From assembly GCA_009760855.2 (NCBI GenBank), contig WPIO01000132.1, positions 250,001 through 314,000 on the forward strand: a stretch of 64,000 nucleotides of DNA, in the 5' to 3' direction. Shown here in pieces: positions 13,361-23,114 of the stretch (position 1 is the first letter of the stretch; the number at the start of each line of letters is the position of its first letter). The position numbers and the translations under genes are program-made. This stretch comes from Cristatella mucedo (lineage: Eukaryota > Bryozoa > Phylactolaemata > Cristatellidae). Under the pieces are notes generated by a model that ran no database searches, had not been told where the DNA came from, and saw only the letters and a program-made list of their open reading frames with translations.

Positions 13361-16300
13361 TTAGTGCATATGACTGGATAATATTTCCTTCTGAATGTCT
13401 TGTCATAGTTTGTTCTGAAGTGATACTAGAAATGAAACTCAAGCTGTTGCCAAAAATATCAGTTTGGTAGACATGAGTACGACTCGATTGAGCAAAATGT
13501 CTTTTTACGAAAACGTACCTCTGTGGGCTTAGGGGATTCATTTTTGTCTGCACTGCTAGTTAGAACATTAATATTAATATAAATGTTCGCTTCGAGGATT
13601 TGTTGTTTCTACACAGCGCACTTGTAATGTAACCTGTCTCCACCTGTAGCTCTACAAACTTGTAAAGACTAAATAGTGTTACACAGGAGAATTATTCTCT
13701 GTAGTGCACTCAAAGCGCAGGGAATTTCTGGTACGCAAATGTTTGTGAGCAGAGTTTAGCTCATCAAAAAAATAGAAATTGAGAGGCATAGCTGAGTCAG
13801 GAATTTAATCAAGGAATTTACGTAGTAATGAACAAGCAGTACAGGACGACTGAAAAACGAAGTGCCACAGTAGAAAGAAAGGGAATTGTATGTATTGAAT
13901 AGCAGTAGAAGGGGCATAGCAGTAGCTTTTTTGTGTCCTGGTGTAATTATATCTCTTACCTCACTGATAGTAATAATAAGAATAATAATACATTTGTATA
14001 GCATCCATGTAGAGCTTAATTTATTTCTATACACTCTACAAATGTTGCATAGAAAGCGTTACTTAATGATTGGTGCTAACATCCGCAAGTAGCATACACA
14101 GTCCAAGCTGGCAAATGCCCACGAAGGATGAATCACAAAGACCCACGAAATGCTGTAACAAAATGATGCGTTTTAGGCTTTTTTTTTAAATTTTGTCATG
14201 TCATGAGATGTATAAAGAAGATACAGATAGGGCTTACCGATTGATTACCGTAATTAATGAGTAATATTTCTTATGAGAAAGCTGAAACTGTGAGAGTACA
14301 TGGTAATAATTCAATAGACAGAAAATAACTATTAGAGCTTATATTATAAATTATTGGTTTACAGTTAGTTTAGAGAGGTATTATCTATTCGGGCATACGA
14401 AAACGATCCTTTAGAGGAAGCCTGGAAGGATGTTTATAATTTAGTTAATAATAACAATAATAATAATAACAATAAATTTGATACAGAGCCCTCAGAGAAC
14501 ACAATCTTTTTCTAGGCACTTTACATTTGCTTTCAAGGAAGGACCTGATTGTGCTGAAGTCTAACAATTGCATTCCAGTCGTGTCATGAAAAACGATTAA
14601 TGAACAAAATTTAACACAGGAAAAGTGGCCAGCAGGTTGTTAATCTGCTAAAGTGTTGTCAAGGAGAAACGTCTACCGTCGTGTTAGCCGACTCTTGAGT
14701 GAGACCGATTTGCTGCTGGGCAGCTGCGTCCTGATACAACGGCAAGTAACCTACAGCGGACGTCCACCTTGCTTCTAAAGCAAATTTAATGGTGCCCAAA
14801 AGTGCGCAGTACACAAGCAAAAAACTCTCTTCATTGCAAAAAAAGAAGCGTCTGTCAGTTTTTAATTTCTTAGAAAATTGTCAGCACTTGCCATATGCGA
14901 AGGACTTTGCTTGCAACCACTTGTGAAGAATGCAAGGACCTTCTTGCTTAAGAATCCCTGTGTAATATTACAACTTGTGCCCTAGTGTACCCTATTGAGC
15001 AGCTCCGTTCTTAGGTGCCCGCAGAGCCTTGAAATGCCGCTCTGTTGCAGATCGCGGGAAATGTAAGAACGTCTGTCACAAAAGCTCAAGCTGCACGTGG
15101 CGCATTGGTGGATACAATTGCACGTGTGCGGAAGGATACGTGCAAGACGCATACAACAGCGAGTGCTACCGGCGTAAGTTTCATCAGGGCCCAAACGAAA
15201 AGAATACTGCTTAGCAAGTCATTCCGCTCCGTCTGAAAGTGTTTGATTGAATCTTATTGTCGCCGGTTTCTTTCTAGCCGCTGTACGGCTATCAGCGATA
15301 CAGGCTGGCCGCCTGAGTAAACTGGATATCGGACTCATTGCTGGCGGTTGCGCCCTCGTCTTGGTCATCATCGTCACCTCGGTGGCCATTTGCAAATGCA
15401 CCAAAGCGACGAGAAAATCAGAGCATACCGCCGACCAGGAAACGCAAGGAAAGAAAAATGAAGATCACGTGTCAAACAGCCGCAGCAGAGCTTCCGAGCG
15501 TCAGGTTGAGATGAGTGCCCTAGAAGTCGAGGCCGCTCAGCAGCGAGAGGTCGCTTTAAAAGAGCACTCGGTGCCACTCGGCAATCTGACTAACAAGGCA
15601 ACGACGTACATCGGTGTCAACAACGGTCGAGTCATCTCTGAACAGTCGCACAGCGAGCGGTCGGACACAATAGAGTCCAGCAGGACAAAATTAGGGCTTA
15701 GCACAGAATCGGCAGCCACGGCGGTCAAATCAACCCAGCACAGCCTCGAGGACAAACACGCTACCTTAGTGCAGGTATAGTAAACGAAATTTTTTTGGTG
15801 CACTACTGTGCCAATTGTGTAAAGCCTGCTTACTGTGGTAATCCAGTCTCTACAGTAAGTTTAAGGAGCTTTAAAAGCAACAAAATCGCCTACTTTCACT
15901 TGCATTAAACCATCGAGCTCGATCAGCGTGTCAAATGAAGAAATAATCACTGCCAATTGCAATAGGAAGTATAGCAAATACGTATAAAAACTAATCCCCT
16001 GACGATGCTGGGGCAGTAATCATTGTTTTTCCTACGCATCATCTTATAACTACTTCACCTTTGATTAACTGAACAAGTTTCTGTTTTTAAAAGCCATGTC
16101 TTTCATCGAGTCTCCTCTGTGTTCTTATCATATATCATAATCTCGAACACGTATTTCATTTGACGCACTGAAGCAGGGCACTGAAGGCGGCTAGCTTGGC
16201 GAGCCCCTACAAATCCACCAAACTATGGTTCTCACTTACAGCTGTCAAAATACAATTGTCCCTCGTAAAGAAATTAATTTTAAATTTAAATGACACGCAG

Positions 16301-18832
16301 ATCCGGCTAGGAAAACCTGAGGGGCTGGGCTCACCAGTTTCTCCACCCCAACGCCAGGCTGTGTAGCCCCTTAAAACAAGAGGTTAGTTTCCGGGAGGAT
16401 AGACTTGCTGCGGCCACAGCTCAACAGCTCGCACGGCGAATGACGAGGCTATTTAGCGAGGATAATAATAATATCATAATAATAATATTGCACTTGATAA
16501 AGTGCCCTCAGAGAACTTAATCTCTTTCTAGGCGCTTTACATTTGCTGCAAAGTGATACGCAATAGAATAGTAAGTAAAATCATGCTTGAAAAACAATCA
16601 AAATGAATAACATGGTTAGGGGTTACATGCACTGGGTCAGCATGCAAATGTGGTTAGTGGCAGCATGAACAGTGTCAGCACGCATAAGCACATCGAGGAC
16701 GAATCACAAGGACCCACTAAATGCTGTCCTAAATAGGTATGTTTTTAAGTTTCTTTTAAATGTGGTCAGGTCAGGGGATGTTCTGATGCAGGTCGGGAGG
16801 GAGTTCCAGGCTGTGGGAGCATACGAGCTAAATGCACGGTCTCCAAAGGATTTAAGGTTTGTACGAGGTATTTCTAGACTGTTGGATTCCGAAAAGCGAG
16901 TGGTACGATGCTTTGCCTGATGGGGTAGTATATCTGAAAGATAGGCTGGAGCCATAGAATGAAGAGACCTAAAAGTGAGCGACAAAAACCTTGAAGTCAA
17001 TCCGTTGCTTGACTGGTAGCCAGTGCAGGTCGGCGAGAAGTGGAGTAATGTGGCAACTGCGACGATCACGACAGACAAGCCTAGCTGCCGAGTTTTGCAC
17101 CAGCTGCAATCGCCTGATCGCACATGCTGGTAGGCCAGTAAGCAGTGAGTTGCAGAAGTCGAGACGAGATGTCACGAATGCATGGACCAACTTGGACGTG
17201 GTATCCTTATCTAAACAAGCCCTAATTTTAGCAATGTTATGAAGCTGAAAATAGGCTGATTTGACTGTGGAGCTAATGTGGTCGTCTAACGAGAGGTCGC
17301 TTTGGAATATGACACCTAGATTTCGAGCTGATGCAACTGGAGATATGCTGGCAGAGCCAATTTTGAAAGTCAGCCTTTCCAATTTCTGAATAACACTAGG
17401 TTTGCCCATAACTAGTAAGTTAGTTTTATCATCGTTTAGTTTTAGAAAATTTGCTGCCATCCATGATCGGATGTCATCAATGCATGCAGCAAGTGAGTTG
17501 AGAGAATTTGAGGTGCTCGAAGGCTGGGAGGGATCAAAGCAAAGGTACAACTGAGTGTCATCCGCATAGAAGTGAAAGCCTAGATTGTGCTTGGCAATCA
17601 CATCAGCGAGAGGGAGAGTATAAACGGTGAAAAGGACCGGACCTAGCACAGAGCCCTGAGGTACTCCATATTTTAGAGGTTCTTCAGATGATCTTTGTCC
17701 ATTCACGTCAACACTCTGGAGTCTCCCACTGAGATAGGACCTGAACCACTGCAGAACAGTGCCAGTGATGCCCAGGCGAGATGAGAGGCGCTCTAGAAGT
17801 ACTTTGTGATCGATGGTATCAAAAGCTGCCGAAAGATCGAGAAAAACAAGAAGAGACACTCTACCCATGTCTGCATTCCTAAGTAGGTCGTTGTATACCC
17901 GATCTGTAGGATTTCTGAATGCCAGTGCTGCTAGAGCCTCGAGCTCGGGTCGAGACTCGCCGGACATGGCCGATTAAGCAGGCACCGCTAACTTGCATCT
18001 TAGGCTCCAGACCACATGTCCTCCGAGCCTTCTTTTCGTCTCGCTCTCGACTTGGATAAGTCGACACAAGCCTAGAAAAATGTCGGATGGCAAAAGCTGG
18101 GGGACAGGTGCAACAAGAGCTGTTGAACTGCTACATCAGTTTCAGCCTGTTCGCGCCCTTGGGTCCTGTGTGGACAATAAGTTAGCTGTCCCATTCCTCC
18201 GCTTAAAGACAGTTGGCGACAGAAGCTTTAGCTCAGCAGGTCCTAGACTGTGGAAATCGCTTCCACAATTCTTACGCAACGACAGCTACTCTCCTACTGC
18301 CGACAATGGCACATCTTTTTCAGCGGTCCTGAGCTGCTACTTCTATGCTACTCACTACCTCAACTGCTCTCCTGACTCTGCTATGCTTCCCACTTTCTCT
18401 TTGTTTCGTGAGACGAAGTCTGTTGGGTACCGAATGCGTACCGAAAGCCGCTTAGGCTGTGAGTTCGCTATACAAAACTCTCCTGCGTAACACCCACATA
18501 GTCTTTATGACTTTGTGGAGTTACAGAAGGAGATACATTAAATTACATTACATAAGAGCGTGAATAAGAAAGCGGGAGAGAGCGAGAGAGAGAGATAGAG
18601 AGGGATAGAGGGAGAGTCTCACCTCAAATTCAAGCACTTGAAACTGCTCTCGCGAAGTCATTTCTCGCGTGCTTCGTTATGTCTGTCGGGTCTCTCGATC
18701 GAATGAATGTAAGCCCTATTTTTTCAGAGCCAGCCCGAGGCAGATCATCGGTCCTCTGCTGAGCAAAATGATGGCGAGCGCAACATCAGTGAAAAATCTG
18801 AAGTTGCACATGATTTGAGTACTGAGCTGTGA
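1..18832 (+). CDS. Gene 1: MAM-repeat/SEA/EGF type I membrane protein, 5' partial
   Basis: Spliced gene. The exons I assign are <1-116, 430-633, 753-935, 1079-1171, 3476-3640, 3894-4094, 4214-4396, 4681-4770, 5376-5540, 5849-6052, 6172-6354, 6491-6583, 10519-10631, 12097-12174, 12292-12592, 15051-15173, 15278-15774 and 18728-18832. Every junction has an AG acceptor and a GT donor, and the phases agree throughout (mostly phase 1; phase 0 inside SEA and before the last exon). Domain order is three MAM plus Thr-rich linker units, SEA, EGF, one transmembrane helix, then a cytoplasmic tail of about 160 residues. MAM domains mediate adhesion and oligomerisation at cell surfaces, and SEA domains are common in O-glycosylated membrane proteins. 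The N-terminus, including any signal peptide, is outside the window. The exact ligand and role are unknown. No transcript evidence was available, so small unrecognised exons in the long introns remain possible. Confidence 0.8.
1172..3475 (+). other. Intron between units A and B of gene 1, with a GC-rich stretch
   Basis: About 2.3 kb without an exon I can support. The first kilobase is AT-leaning. From about 2060 to 3150 the sequence turns clearly GC-rich and carries a 155-codon open frame (2060-2527) with no recognisable domain. The part near 2895-2985 matches the intron after unit B (about 4825-4905), so the two inter-unit introns descend from one duplicated intron. A 29-bp tandem array lies at the right end. 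Confidence 0.5.
3198..3423. repeat. 29-bp minisatellite, seven copies, followed by (GA)n
   Basis: Units begin at 3198, 3227, 3256, 3285, 3314, 3343 and 3372. The consensus starts GTGACGTAGATGTCAGTGA and ends AAGCGAGAGC, with one or two substitutions per copy. An eighth copy breaks down at 3401 into a short GA run ending about 50 bp before the unit B acceptor. Each unit carries TGACGTAG, close to the CRE/ATF core. That resemblance is short and may be chance. Confidence 0.95.
3476..4770 (+). CDS. Gene 1 unit B: complete MAM domain plus Thr-rich linker
   Basis: Exons 3476-3640 (165 bp), 3894-4094 (201), 4214-4396 (183) and 4681-4770 (90). The MAM starts with TNVSCSFGTNC, which carries an N-glycosylation sequon just before the first Cys, followed by LLADYCGF and DHTTGN. 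Exon 2 encodes GCFLYANSRDR and a core YYH strand. Exon 3 ends with DVALDDIFITTSGPCGEPF. The linker exon starts DNGTDNWPKS and is rich in Thr, Ala and Pro. Together these make a full-length MAM of about 180 residues. Exon 2 and exon 3, with the short intron between them, are nearly identical to unit A, while exon 1 and linker sequences differ more. Exon 2 lacks one codon relative to units A and C (LVES instead of LVxES). Confidence 0.88.
5376..6583 (+). CDS. Gene 1 unit C: complete MAM domain plus Thr-rich linker
   Basis: Exons 5376-5540 (165 bp), 5849-6052 (204), 6172-6354 (183) and 6491-6583 (93). It has the same layout as unit B, with TNLSCSFGTEC at the start, DHTTGK at the first donor (AAAGGTGAGC), GCFLYANSRDR opening exon 2 and DVALDDVFITTSGPC closing exon 3. 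Exon 3 is more diverged from A and B (for example EVVMPSKTGSS). The linker reads DNGTDRRPTLMTS and then Thr/Pro-rich sequence. Its end is phase 1, which matches the phase 1 acceptor of the SEA exon at 10519, so C is the membrane-proximal MAM. Only the junction to SEA crosses a long intron (6584-10518). Confidence 0.87.
7893..9000 (-). mobile_element. LINE family 2 fragment (reverse transcriptase C-terminal half, 3' end)
   Basis: Read on the minus strand, it begins in the RT active-site region (HFYADDTQL, about 8881-8913). It passes through RT C-terminal sequence (DNCLNFKSFIKK, then LESCNSLLAG, ELRWLPVDQ, LHQFQTVRTL) and ends in a 3' UTR closed by ATTAC-type repeats near 7893-7915. Frame changes near 8520-8550 and elsewhere show it is dead. 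The protein and 3' tail differ from the family 1 LINE at 16464-17990, so a second family is present. A plus-strand 3' end of the same family lies at 18110-18548. Confidence 0.82.
9345..10420 (+). mobile_element. LINE family 1 fragment (RT C-terminus and 3' UTR)
   Basis: Starts in the post-catalytic RT region (SVESARNLDVTFQSDLPLD). It continues through the characteristic KLVHAFVTFRLDFCNSLLAG and LYWLPVKQCIDLKVLSLTF, then after an in-frame stop at about 9834 through RAFSSYGPKAWN and FKKTLKTHLF. It ends with the family hairpin (about 10350-10398) and a short TTA/ATT run. It is 5' truncated and has stops, so it is a dead copy. Its 3' end lies only about 100 bp upstream of the first SEA exon. Confidence 0.85.
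10519..12592 (+). CDS. Gene 1 SEA-like domain (three exons)
   Basis: Exons 10519-10631, 12097-12174 and 12292-12592 join in frame (phase 1 in, phase 0, phase 0, phase 1 out). The first encodes VLGTITLNLNFTV, a typical SEA opening strand, and FWNATQRMM. The second, 26 codons, ends at TLSD with donor GACGTAGGC. The third contains LKDVTVVNVTEGSVIISF, whose GSVII matches the position and form of the SEA GSxVV turn where autoproteolysis occurs between Gly and Ser (codons 12358-12363). The C-terminal part of the exon (LPFELANQATPEAL and following) is helical, polar spacer-like sequence. Several N-x-T/S sequons are present. The SEA call rests on pattern and domain context, not on a profile search. 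Placement next to the membrane after mucin-like linkers is typical of SEA. Confidence 0.68.
11041..11349. repeat. AT-rich (TA)n-type microsatellite region
   Basis: Around 300 bp of ATATAT, TATACA and related motifs lie within the intron of the SEA coding region, ending in a pure (TA) run near 11320-11348. It produces spurious Tyr/Ile-rich open frames. Confidence 0.9.
12593..15050 (+). other. Intron between SEA and EGF exons, with repeat fragments
   Basis: No exon was seen. It contains a pure GT run at 13296-13359 and a family 2 LINE 3' fragment on the minus strand (about 13620-13870). It also holds a family 1 LINE 3' fragment on the minus strand (about 13975-14205) and a family 1 hairpin tail with a TAA/CAA run at about 14446-14540. 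Confidence 0.6.
13296..13359. repeat. (GT)n microsatellite
   Basis: About 32 uninterrupted GT units. The opposite strand gives a meaningless poly His-Thr frame. Confidence 0.97.
15051..15173 (+). CDS. Gene 1 EGF-like domain exon
   Basis: A single phase 1-1 exon of 123 bp. It encodes DRGKCKNVCHKSSSCTW, then GGYNCTCAEGYVQDAY and SECYR. Six cysteines lie in EGF order (C-x3-C, then C, C-x-C and a final C), with the GYxCxCxxGY signature around the fourth and fifth. It has no Ca2+-binding start motif of the D-x-D/N-E-C type. Acceptor is TTGCAG, donor GGCGTAAGT. It sits between the SEA domain and the transmembrane exon, as in many membrane mucin-like proteins. Confidence 0.85.
15278..15774 (+). CDS. 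Gene 1 transmembrane helix and cytoplasmic tail exon
   Basis: Enters in phase 1 after TTTCTAG. After a short juxtamembrane stretch (AVRLSAIQAGRLSKLD) comes a strong hydrophobic helix, IGLIAGGCALVLVIIVTSV. It is followed by AICKCTKATRK, whose Cys and basic residues mark the cytosolic side. About 120 polar residues rich in Glu, Ser, Gln and Thr follow (residues such as EAAQQREVALKEH), with a YIGV motif that fits a tyrosine-based YxxPhi signal. The open frame runs to a TAG at 15778-15780, but CAG|GTATAG at 15774/15775 is a good donor and the downstream exon at 18728 is in the matching phase 0. I therefore end the exon at 15774. Reading through would end the protein in LVQV, a class II PDZ-ligand-like end. 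Confidence 0.85.
15904..15909 (+). terminator. Possible alternative poly(A) signal (ATTAAA)
   Basis: ATTAAA lies about 125 bp after the TAG at 15778. It could serve a transcript that does not splice at 15774. This is a weak, single-hexamer call. Confidence 0.25.
16464..17990 (-). mobile_element. LINE family 1 element, 5' truncated, largest copy in the window
   Basis: On the minus strand the frame 17967-16969 encodes 332 residues of reverse transcriptase. It has LDLSAAFDTIDH (RT block 3), YGVPQGSVLGPVLF (block 4) and HFYADDTQLY (block 5, catalytic YADD), then the RT thumb region with LDFCNSLLTGLPACAIRRLQ and LHWLPVKQRIDFKV. A one-base shift near 16985-17000 moves the rest (LTFRSLHSMAPAYLSD to FKRNLKTYLF) into the frame that opens at 17123, so the copy is broken there. 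The 3' end has the family hairpin at about 16496-16545 and an ATA/AAT run at 16466-16490. No endonuclease or 5' part is present. It lies in the last intron of gene 1, opposite to the gene. The RT style is that of the CR1/L2/jockey-like group, and I do not assign a clade. Confidence 0.9.
18110..18548 (+). mobile_element. LINE family 2 3' end fragment
   Basis: Encodes ELLHQFQPVRALGSCVDNK, LAVPFLRLKTVGDRSF and SSAGPRLWKSLPQFLR, matching the minus-strand copy at 7893-9000. After the stop at 18490 its 3' UTR ends in an ATTAC run (about 18537-18552). It has inserted next to the family 1 LINE in the same intron. A GA-rich run follows at about 18570-18616. Confidence 0.85.
18728..18832 (+). CDS. Gene 1 terminal exon (cytoplasmic tail end)
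   Basis: TTTTTTCAG at 18719-18727 is a strong acceptor. Reading in phase 0 from 18728 gives 34 codons, starting SQPEADHRSSAEQNDGERN and ending AHDLSTEL, then TGA (18830-18832). The composition (Ser, Glu, Asp, Gln, Asn) matches the tail in the preceding exon. The phase 0 donor CAG|GTATAG at 15774 makes the join exact. The intron is 2953 bp and has been filled with two LINE insertions. The exon is too short to stand out as an open frame. I prefer this structure to termination at 15780, but transcript data would be decisive. Confidence 0.68.
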   Translation, partial: SQPEADHRSSAEQNDGERNISEKSEVAHDLSTEL

Positions 18833-19205
18833 GAATCTCACTCGACGGAACCGAAAAACCCTGAGCGGGTACTATTTGTTGGGTGTGGCGTCACTTTCAT
18901 GTCACACTGGATGCAATACTCAGCACCGTGCCTCATGTACCATTCAACAGTCATCGCCTTGATATTAGCTACATGAGCCGATCAACAAAGAAGAATATTC
19001 TATTGACTCGCTCTGAATTGCTGTTCTCACCGTCAAGCCGGATTCATTTCACGTTTGAGTGGATCGAGTTTCTTTTAAATATGTGCTATTTCATGTTTAG
19101 TAATGGACTGCTTCCTGTTTTAAGAAGCCTCAGTTTTTGCAATGAATATGGCAGCTAATGCATGCCGTCTAACTCCATGCTCCATAATACACGGTTTGTC
19201 GTGGG

Positions 19206-19211
19206 AATAAA
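19206..19211 (+). terminator. Likely poly(A) signal of gene 1 (AATAAA)
   Basis: The first canonical AATAAA after the stop at 18832 lies about 375 bp downstream, a reasonable 3' UTR length. Confidence 0.45.
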
Positions 19212-20561
19212 TAATATTCCACCATGATAAAAGGAAGTGACTCCAACGCTTTTAAACCATACTGCTTAGCTGGTACTTACAAATGTTTCCGTAAAAGTAT
19301 CGTCTACTTGAGAGAATATCGCACTAGTAGTAGTATCGGCTCTAGAGCAGCTGGAAAAAATCAAACGGTCTCTCGGCGGTCACATCACAAATAATCTCAT
19401 GCCACGATGTTTTTGGCGGCCCTAGCAGGTATTCAAAACTCATAGCTTTTGGCCATTGCCATTTCAAGGTGACTATCGCCTGTCGACGACTGTTAAAATA
19501 TTAATTTTTTGAGAAGCAAATTTGATATAATCATTGTGAACCATGTAATAGCGTTAGTCCAGCTCTTATCCGAGGAGTGACATTTGAGAGCCAAACGACC
19601 ATAAATTGATGTAAAAAGTGTGGAATACTAAAAAAAAAATCAGAAATACTTGTGGAAAGTATCAACGATTAATCGTCCCTTTCATTTATTTTAAAGAATG
19701 CATTAGCGGTGGTTTGAATGAAAAGCTTTATTTTCCTCTACTTTTGTTTAGTTAGCCAAGACGCAGTCTGAACTTTCTCTCGCTTCAAACTTTCTAGGGA
19801 AAACTATGATGGAGTACCTCTTATCCTCTTATTCGCTCCAAGTTTGGATCGTCAATCAGGTGGACATCTTTACTAATATACGACGCGTGCACGATCACTT
19901 GTAGTCGCGATGATAATTGACATGTCCAGCTTGTCGCAGTACTTTTTAAAGTAGAGAATATTATGCACACTGTCCCAAAGATGTGCTGCTGGCAAATTTA
20001 AGGACATTTTCCGAATCAATAAGTCCAAGCTCACCTAAACAGTCAGTTAATCATTTACAGAGGAGAATATTCAGAGTTCAGTGGGAGATTTTTAGTTATA
20101 TTATGAACTTACGAAAATGTTATTATTATATATTATTAATACATATTGCTATTATAGGTCGCAGCGTTGGTGATTGGTCAACGGGGTGCTCTGAAAGTGG
20201 AAAAGGAAGATCCTTCAGAGCAAAAACTGGTAGCTGAGATGCAGCGGATGTAGCTTGAGATTCCGAGGCTGACACCAGCTCCATTTAATTTCTTTCTTGC
20301 TGTCTGCAATAAAAGGGCCTTGTAGTTGAATCAAAGTAAGAGTGAGATATGCAAGTTAAACGTTGTGCAGCCTAGAAAATTACTTAAACCCCTGCTTAGT
20401 TACTTGGCAATATTGTAATGCATTCAATGCAACTAGAAAAAACCAATCATCAGTGTATACATGATGTTGTAGTTTTAATTTCCTCTGATCGTGCAATTAA
20501 TTATTGGAATAGCTTACTAAGATTTTTTAACCAAATTTTTGTAGGAGATTTCTTAATATAT

Positions 20562-20574
20562 ACATACACACACG

Positions 20575-20613
<39 letters not shown>

Positions 20614-20614
20614 G
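20562..20614. repeat. Compound (AC)n(TA)n microsatellite
   Basis: ACACAC with CGCAC interruptions runs into a pure TA stretch ending near 20612. Confidence 0.9.
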
Positions 20615-20699
20615 TATAATAATGTGGTCCTCCTGCAGACTAAAATGGAGCTGTGCATTTTCAAAACACTCCTTACCGTACTTAATCCGGACTCACAAA

Positions 20700-21375
20700 A
20701 AACACACAAATACAGGGACAGGACATCGAAACTGGTCTATAAATTTACGACATCCCGTCTCGACTTACGTAACACACTGCCTTCTGGTCTACCGGAGTGT
20801 GCAATCAGGCGCTTAGATATGGTGCAAAACTCTGCTGCTGCTAGGCTCTTCTATCGTTAGAGTCGCAGTTGCCACAGCACACCAATTCTCGCCAACCTGC
20901 ACTGGCTCCCAGCCTGGAAGCTTATTAATTTCAAGGTTCTCTCACTTACTTTTTGGTTCTTTCATTCTAGTGCTCCTAGGAGATCTAATCACCATTCAAG
21001 CAAAGAATCGTACAACCCGCTGTCCGGACTCGAATCGTTTCGTCATGTGAACCTCAAAATCATTGGAGACCGAGCCTTTAGTTCCTATGCTCGCAAAGCC
21101 TGGATCTCACTACCGACGCACGTCACAACGTCCCCTGACTTAACAAAATTTAGAAAAAGCTTGACACTCACCTGTTTATTAAGCCATTCGTTGGGTCTTT
21201 ACGGTTCGTCCTTTGTGTGCGTGTCCCTGATTGGACTGTGCCTGCTGCTTCCTTCGGATTTTACCACCAATAATCTGTTAATGCTTTCTATGCACCATCT
21301 GTAAAGTGCCTAGAATAGAGATTCAGTTCTGTGATGGTGCTATGCAAACATATTTTTATCATTATTATTGATCTT
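20700..21375 (+). mobile_element. LINE family 1 3' fragment
   Basis: Encodes broken pieces of the family 1 RT C-terminus (SKLVYKFTTSRLDLRNTLPS, MVQNSAAARLFYR, then DRAFSSYARKAWISLP). The family hairpin follows at about 21301-21345 and a TTA run at 21355-21370. Stops and shifts throughout show decay. Confidence 0.8.
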
Positions 21376-22082
21376 TAATATTGTGCGATTTTAATTTACA
21401 TAAATAATTTAGAGTATATGTACGCCCTCTAGAAGTGTATCGCAATTGGTTTGCTAGCCGACACTTGCCGATTAAAAGGGCACTCGGGCAAACATGACTA
21501 TGAATATTATCATTTGTTTCATCGGTAAATTTGATTAGAATGCGACCAAAAGTAAGAAATCAAAAATTTGAGCTAAAAACTCGACATTAGTCGATCAAGA
21601 GCGGAAAAGAGCGAAGCGAGTAAAATATTAAGCGAACCCTATTACAAATGGCGACGAAAAAGCAGACGATATATCCATTCGGCGCTGCACTGCCTAAACT
21701 CAACGAGAGACTTATCATCGTTACCAGTCAGGCCAGTGGACGCTTTCACTTGCCTTCTAGAGTCAAGTTGAAGTTTCTGCGATGCTCAATGAGCATATGA
21801 TATTTCAATCGTCATCAGGATAATTTCTTTCATGACCTCCAGGTATGTAATATTTCGCATCTACTACGAATGGGTCACTTCACTTGCAACAGCTCCACAC
21901 CACCACACAGATAATGAAACCGCGAGCGCAGCCTTGTGTCATGGTCAGGTTAGAGAGGCAGTAAGAAATCACAAAGTCAGTCCGGAGCCGCAGGAAATAG
22001 CCTTAGCCAAGACCTCTGGCTATAGAGCACGCTTAATGATAAAAATAATAGCTGATTTAGCTCTTACCTTAATAGCTGATTT

Positions 22083-22235
22083 ACCTCTTTTTGTATAGCG
22101 GCAGAAGAGCCTTAGTGGCTATCACCACCGCTTGAATCGGCAATGCAGGATTGCTCAACGCGCAGGATTCAAGCCCATGAACCTCGGGTAGGTCGTGAAA
22201 GGCAACGGCCTTCACGACCTTGTGTGCCATCACGG
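22083..22235 (-). mobile_element. tRNA-derived SINE, family 1
   Basis: Read on the minus strand it starts GCCGTGATGGCACACAAGG (A-box like) and passes a degraded B box. It ends in the conserved tail GCGGTGGTGATAGCC then GCTATACAAA. It is homologous to the plus-strand copies at 41958 and 46773. Confidence 0.75.
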
Positions 22236-22795
22236 CGCTTCCCCTTCCGTCGTAGTGTCCGTAACTCACCGAAAGATCCGGCACACGCTCACAGCGTGAC
22301 GCTCAACACTGATTATCATCATTGCAAGAGTATTGCGATATTTTTTCGACTGAGGCTTAAAATATTATTCGTCGATCGCGAGAGATTTTGAGTTGGTTGA
22401 AGACAAACGCCAGGAGGATCCCTGCACGCAGCCATTGGAGCCCACGCTGCGGTTAGCGGCAGCGCGGCCGACGGTCTAGCTTCCTCTGCTGCGTACTGGG
22501 GTTAACACCATGCCCTCTGACCAGAAGAGGATGAAAGGGCTGCCCGGGATGACTCCCTGCTATGCAGCCGCTTGGAGTGTAGGTAGTAAAGATAGCGGCT
22601 CCGAAAAGAACAGCGCGCGAGAGAAGCTCTGTGTAAATCAAGAGAATACTTTGCACGCGGTCACTTTAATGTTATTACCCGAATGAAATTGCAGCCACAG
22701 CCGGCGCAGCCATACTGAGAGGATTTCTTTCAAACTGGCTGTATGTACGGTTGAATGCGACATGCAAAAAAGGAAAGGTCAGCTGACCAAATGGC

Positions 22796-22960
22796 CTCGT
22801 TTATATAGCGGCAGAAAAGCCTCGGTGGCTGTCCCCCTGCTTGCTATGGCAGGATTGCAGGATTGCCTCTCCAGGACTCGAACCCACGACATGAGTGAAG
22901 TGAGGTCGAAGCCACGGGTCGCGAAGCTCCAGCATCCAAGCACCCCAGGGCATGACATCC
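22796..22960 (-). mobile_element. tRNA-derived SINE, family 1, diverged
   Basis: Minus-strand copy. TATATAGCGGCAGAAAAGCC at the left is the reversed SINE tail and GGACTCGAACCCACGAC is the reversed B-box region. The body is diverged from other copies. Confidence 0.65.
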
Positions 22961-23114
22961 AGGGTGGGATTTTATCAGAAACTTCCGACATCTCTCTTTC
23001 GCTGTCAAAGATACAGCTTCGGTGAGTCAGGTAATTTAGATTGCAGATAGACTGGCGCATGCCGTATGGTAAGGACGCTGCAATTGCTAAAATGTGCTAC
23101 ATGCAGCCCCTCAG

